NCBI GenBank assembly: GCA_029883975.1
Contig: JAOUIL010000021.1
Coordinates: forward strand, 1 to 40,475
From: Betaproteobacteria bacterium
Lineage (GTDB): Bacteria; Pseudomonadota; Gammaproteobacteria; Burkholderiales; SG8-39
Reading direction: 5' to 3'
Length of the DNA: 40,475 nt
A program made the translations under genes and the position numbers. Shown piece by piece: positions 37,925 through 40,475 of the stretch (the first letter of the stretch is position 1; every line of letters begins with the position of its first letter). Under the pieces are notes generated by a model. That model worked only from the letters and a program-made list of their open reading frames with translations. It searched no databases and was not told the DNA's origin.

Positions 37925-38568
37925 CGCCGAAGGTGCCGTGCCCGCGTCCCGGGCGCGTGGTGCTGGAGGGTCGCTACGCGCGGCTCGAGCCGCTGTCGCT
38001 CGCGCACGCCGACGGGCTGATGGCGGCCGCGGCCGACGCATCGAGCTTCGACTACCTGTTCGACGTGCCGCCCCGGGGCCTGGAAGACCTCAAGTCCTGG
38101 ATCCGGCAGAAGGCGGCCTCCGACGATCCGCTGTTTCACGCGGTGATCGACAAGGCCACCGGCGTCGCCGGCGGCCGGCAGACCTTCATGCGCATCACGC
38201 CCGAGCACGGCGTGATCGAGATCGGCAACATCCTGTGGGGGCCGGCGATCGCGCGCACGCGCGTGGCCACCGAGGCGCTGGTCCTCGCCGCGCGGCATGT
38301 GTTCGAGGACCTCGGCTATCGCCGCTTCGAATGGAAGTGCAACGACCGCAACGAGCCCTCGAAGAAGGCTGCGCTGCGCTTCGGCTTCACCTTCGAAGGG
38401 GTCTTCCGCCAGCACATGTGGGCCAAGGGCGCGAACCGCGATACCGCGTGGTTCTCGATGCTCGACCACGAGTGGCCGCGGCTGCGCCAGGCCTACGAGC
38501 GCTGGCTCGATCCCGCCAATTTCGACGCCGCGGGCCGCCAGCGCGCGCGGCTCGCCGCTGCGCCCTGA
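37921..38568 (+). CDS. GNAT-family N-acetyltransferase (RimJ/RimL type)
   Basis: A 215-residue acetyltransferase. The core fold segments are RYARLEPLSLAHADGLMAA at the N-terminus, IGNILWGPAIARTRVATEAL around the acetyl-CoA binding region, and RRFEWKCNDRNEPSKKAALR leading into FGFTFEGVFRQHMW. This layout matches the RimJ/RimL-like group, which acetylates N-terminal amines or small molecules such as amino sugars. The start overlaps the isomerase stop (ATGA) and its stop overlaps the enolase-family start (TGATG), so it is locked into the catabolic operon. A modifying role toward the pathway substrate is possible, but a passenger gene cannot be excluded. Confidence 0.87.
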   Translation: MTPKVPCPRPGRVVLEGRYARLEPLSLAHADGLMAAAADASSFDYLFDVPPRGLEDLKSWIRQKAASDDPLFHAVIDKATGVAGGRQTFMRITPEHGVIEIGNILWGPAIARTRVATEALVLAARHVFEDLGYRRFEWKCNDRNEPSKKAALRFGFTFEGVFRQHMWAKGANRDTAWFSMLDHEWPRLRQAYERWLDPANFDAAGRQRARLAAAP

Positions 38569-39929
38569 TGCGATTGCGCGTCACGGCGGTTGAGCTCTTC
38601 GAGCGCGACGTCCTGCTGCGCATGCCGTTCCGCTTCGGCGTGGTGACGCTGACGCAGGCGCCGCAGGCGTTCGCGCGCGTGCGCATTCGCGTAGAGGACG
38701 GGCGCGAGGCCGAAGGCGCGGCCGCCGAGCTGCTGGCGCCGAAATGGTTCGACAAGGACCCGGCGCTCAGCAACGAGGACAACTTCGACCAGCTGCGCCG
38801 CTCTCTTGCGCAGGCGCGCGCGGCGTACCTCGCGCACGAGGCGCGCACCGCCTGGGGCCATGCCGCGCCGGCGCGCGGGCTGGTGGAGAACTTCGGCCCG
38901 GCGCTGCTCGATCGCGCGCTGCTCGACGCGCTGTGCCGCGCGCTCGGCGTGTCGTTCTTCGAGGCGATCCGCCGCAACCTGGTCGGCGCGCCCGCGGTGG
39001 ACGGCATCGACCTCGGCGCGTACTTCGCCACGCTGCGGCCCGCGGCGCGCATCGCCGCGCGGCACACCGTAGGGCTGCTCGACCCCGTCACCGCGGTCGA
39101 TTGCAGGGCGCGCGTCGGCGACGGGCTGCCCGAGACGCTCGAGGAGGTGGTGGCGCGCTACGGCCACCGGTACTTCAAGCTGAAGGTCGGGGGCGATGCA
39201 CGTGTGGATGTGGCGCGCCTCGCGGCGATCGCGGCGGTCCTCGACCGGATCGGGCAGCCCTACCATGTCACGCTCGACGGCAACGAGCAGTACGAGGACT
39301 TCCAGGGGGTGGCGGAGCTGTGGGCGGGGATGCACGCGGAGCCGCGCCTTGCGCGCCTCGCGGCGAGCGTGCTGTTCGTCGAGCAGCCGGTGAAGCGCCA
39401 GAAGGCGCTCACCGCGCACGTGAGCGGGCTCGAGCGCCCGGTGATCATCGACGAATCCGACGACGCCATGGACGCGTTCCCGCGCGCGCGGGCGCTCGGC
39501 TACCGGGGCGTGTCCTCCAAGACCTGCAAGGGCGTCTACCGCGCGCTGGTCAACGGCGCGCGCTGCGCCGCCTGGAACCGAAAAATGGGGTCTGACCCCA
39601 TTTATTTCCTCTCGGGCGAGGATCTCACCCAGCAGGCGGGCCTGGCGCTGCAGCAGGACACCGCGCTTGTTTCGCTGCTGGGCCTCACGCACGTGGAAAG
39701 AAACGGCCACCATTACGTGAACGGCATGGCGGGACTGCCTGCGGCGGAGCAGGAGGCGTTCCTCGGCGCGCATCCCGACCTGTACGATCGCAGCCACGGC
39801 GCGGTGCGCGTGCGCATCGCCGGCGGCATGCTCGACATCGGCTCGCTCGCGTGCGCCGGCTTTGCCAGCGGGGCGATGCCGGACTGGGTGGCGATGCGCG
39901 AGATGAAACTGCAGAAGGAATCGGCGTGA
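38568..39929 (+). CDS. Enolase-superfamily (mandelate racemase/muconate lactonizing-type) enzyme
   Basis: The 453-residue protein has an enolase-type capping domain and barrel. Catalytic positions are Lys204 and Lys206 (YFKLKVGGD), metal ligands Asp237 (TLDGNEQ), Glu272 (FVEQPV) and the acidic pair at 295-296 (IIDESDD), and Lys318 in VSSKTCKG as the opposite base. This two-lysine arrangement suits proton abstraction from a carboxylate, as in sugar-acid dehydration, epimerisation or cycloisomerisation. The start at ATG 38568 overlaps the GNAT stop by one base. Residues about 339-345 (KMGSDPI) come from an in-frame palindromic repeat at 39583-39603. Substrate unknown. Confidence 0.87.
   Translation: MRLRVTAVELFERDVLLRMPFRFGVVTLTQAPQAFARVRIRVEDGREAEGAAAELLAPKWFDKDPALSNEDNFDQLRRSLAQARAAYLAHEARTAWGHAAPARGLVENFGPALLDRALLDALCRALGVSFFEAIRRNLVGAPAVDGIDLGAYFATLRPAARIAARHTVGLLDPVTAVDCRARVGDGLPETLEEVVARYGHRYFKLKVGGDARVDVARLAAIAAVLDRIGQPYHVTLDGNEQYEDFQGVAELWAGMHAEPRLARLAASVLFVEQPVKRQKALTAHVSGLERPVIIDESDDAMDAFPRARALGYRGVSSKTCKGVYRALVNGARCAAWNRKMGSDPIYFLSGEDLTQQAGLALQQDTALVSLLGLTHVERNGHHYVNGMAGLPAAEQEAFLGAHPDLYDRSHGAVRVRIAGGMLDIGSLACAGFASGAMPDWVAMREMKLQKESA
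39583..39603. repeat. 21-bp perfect palindrome inside the enolase-family gene (dispersed-repeat-like)
   Basis: Bases 39583-39592 are the exact reverse complement of 39594-39603 around T39593; the core is GGGGTC-T-GACCCC with A/T-rich ends. It is read in frame as KMGSDPI. Sharply lower GC at its edges than the surrounding gene and its perfect symmetry suggest an inserted repeat copy rather than evolved protein sequence. Confidence 0.75.
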
Positions 39930-40475
39930 GCACGAGGCGAATCGGCATCATCATGCACGGCGTCACCGGGCGCATGGGCATGAACCAGCACCTGGTGCGC
40001 TCCATCCTCGAGATCCGCAGGCAGGGCGGGGTGGCGCTGAAGGACGGCACGCGGCTCATGCCCGACCCGCTGCTCGTCGGCCGCAACGCGGCCAAGATCG
40101 AGGCGCTGGCACGCGAGCATGGCGTGCAGCGCTGGACCGCGGACCTCGACGCGGCGCTCGCCTCGGGCGAGGACGAGGTCTTCTTCGACGCCGCGTCCAC
40201 GCAGCTGCGCCCGGCGCTGCTCAAGCGCGCGATCCGCGCTCGCAAGCACGTCTACTGCGAAAAGCCCGTCTCGACGACGCTCGCCGAGGCCATGAGCCTC
40301 TACCGGGCGGCGCGCAAGGCGAAAGTGAAGCACGGCGTGGTGCAGGACAAGCTGTGGCTCCCCGGCCTGCTGAAGCTGAAGAAGCTGCGCGACGCGGGCT
40401 TCTTCGGCCGCATCCTCTCGGTGCGCGGCGAGTTCGGCTACTGGGTGTTCGAGGGCGACCCGCAGTCCGGGCGGC
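39926..40475 (+). CDS. Gfo/Idh/MocA-family oxidoreductase (partial; C-terminus beyond window)
   Basis: The first 183 residues are visible. A Rossmann start, IGIIMHGVTGRMG at residues 6-18, resembles the glycine pattern of dihydrodipicolinate reductases and Gfo/Idh/MocA enzymes. CEKPVS at 111-116 carries the lysine typical of the latter family, and the substrate domain begins around GFFGRILSVRGEFGYW. Such enzymes oxidise or reduce sugars and sugar acids with NAD(P). Translation starts at GTG 39926, whose bases overlap the enolase-family stop (GTGA). It continues the catabolic operon begun by the isomerase; the rest of the gene and any further operon members lie outside the window. Confidence 0.87.
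   Translation, partial: MSTRRIGIIMHGVTGRMGMNQHLVRSILEIRRQGGVALKDGTRLMPDPLLVGRNAAKIEALAREHGVQRWTADLDAALASGEDEVFFDAASTQLRPALLKRAIRARKHVYCEKPVSTTLAEAMSLYRAARKAKVKHGVVQDKLWLPGLLKLKKLRDAGFFGRILSVRGEFGYWVFEGDPQSGR

Overview
The window is a very GC-rich, gene-dense stretch of a proteobacterial chromosome, most likely a betaproteobacterium of the Burkholderiales or a relative. Three things point there: a red-type (form IC) RuBisCO operon with cbbX and cbbY behind a divergent cbbR, gene families typical of those bacteria (TRAP and branched-chain-amino-acid-type ABC transporters, FCD-type GntR regulators, sugar-acid dehydratases), and repeated TATAATCG-type promoter cores. No rRNA, tRNA, CRISPR array, insertion sequence, integrase or phage gene was seen. 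The taxonomic call is inference from gene content; no similarity search was run. No gene-free stretch exceeds 300 bases; the longest are 6008-6195, 16092-16257 and 8037-8183.

Region A (1-11727) looks like a catabolic island for a sugar acid. An FCD/GntR regulator at 5297-6007 heads a tightly coupled leftward operon: SDR dehydrogenase, IlvD/Edd sugar-acid dehydratase, UxaA-type dehydratase, then a FecCD permease and the start of its ATPase. To the right it faces a TRAP transporter (DctQ, DctM, DctP). Next come an SDR resembling 2-keto-3-deoxy-sugar-acid 4-dehydrogenases, an FAH-fold hydrolase resembling 2,4-diketo-3-deoxy-sugar-acid hydrolases, and a third SDR on the other strand. The inferred route is uptake, dehydration to a 2-keto-3-deoxy acid, oxidation at C4 and hydrolysis to pyruvate plus a 2-hydroxy acid. 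A GGTCAGACC palindrome lies between the regulator and the TRAP genes.

Region B (11772-17148) holds an M20-type carbamoylase (beta-ureidopropionase-like) and an omega-amino-acid:pyruvate aminotransferase, a pair suited to beta-alanine metabolism; a small exported ankyrin protein; a fused AdoMet decarboxylase-spermidine synthase with a terminator hairpin in its leader; and NADH pyrophosphatase (nudC).

Region C (17172-30447) is a Calvin-Benson-Bassham locus: cbbR facing cbbL-S-X-Y-F-P-A-T-G-K, followed by pyruvate kinase. Genes are adjacent or overlapping. The cbbR-cbbL gap contains a perfect 6-bp inverted repeat and overlapping divergent promoter candidates. Ribulose-phosphate epimerase (cbbE) and phosphoglycolate phosphatase (cbbZ) are not in the window.

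Region D (30444-40475) starts with an orphan ECF-type membrane protein convergent with pyk and a cupin protein. A five-gene branched-chain-type ABC importer (order G-F-H-M-binding protein, leftward) faces a second FCD/GntR regulator, with a GTCGGAC palindrome between them. After that regulator comes a coupled set: TIM-barrel isomerase/epimerase, GNAT acetyltransferase, enolase-superfamily enzyme and a Gfo/Idh/MocA oxidoreductase cut by the window end. The enolase-family gene carries an in-frame 21-bp perfect palindrome that looks like a dispersed repeat. The substrate of this set is unknown.
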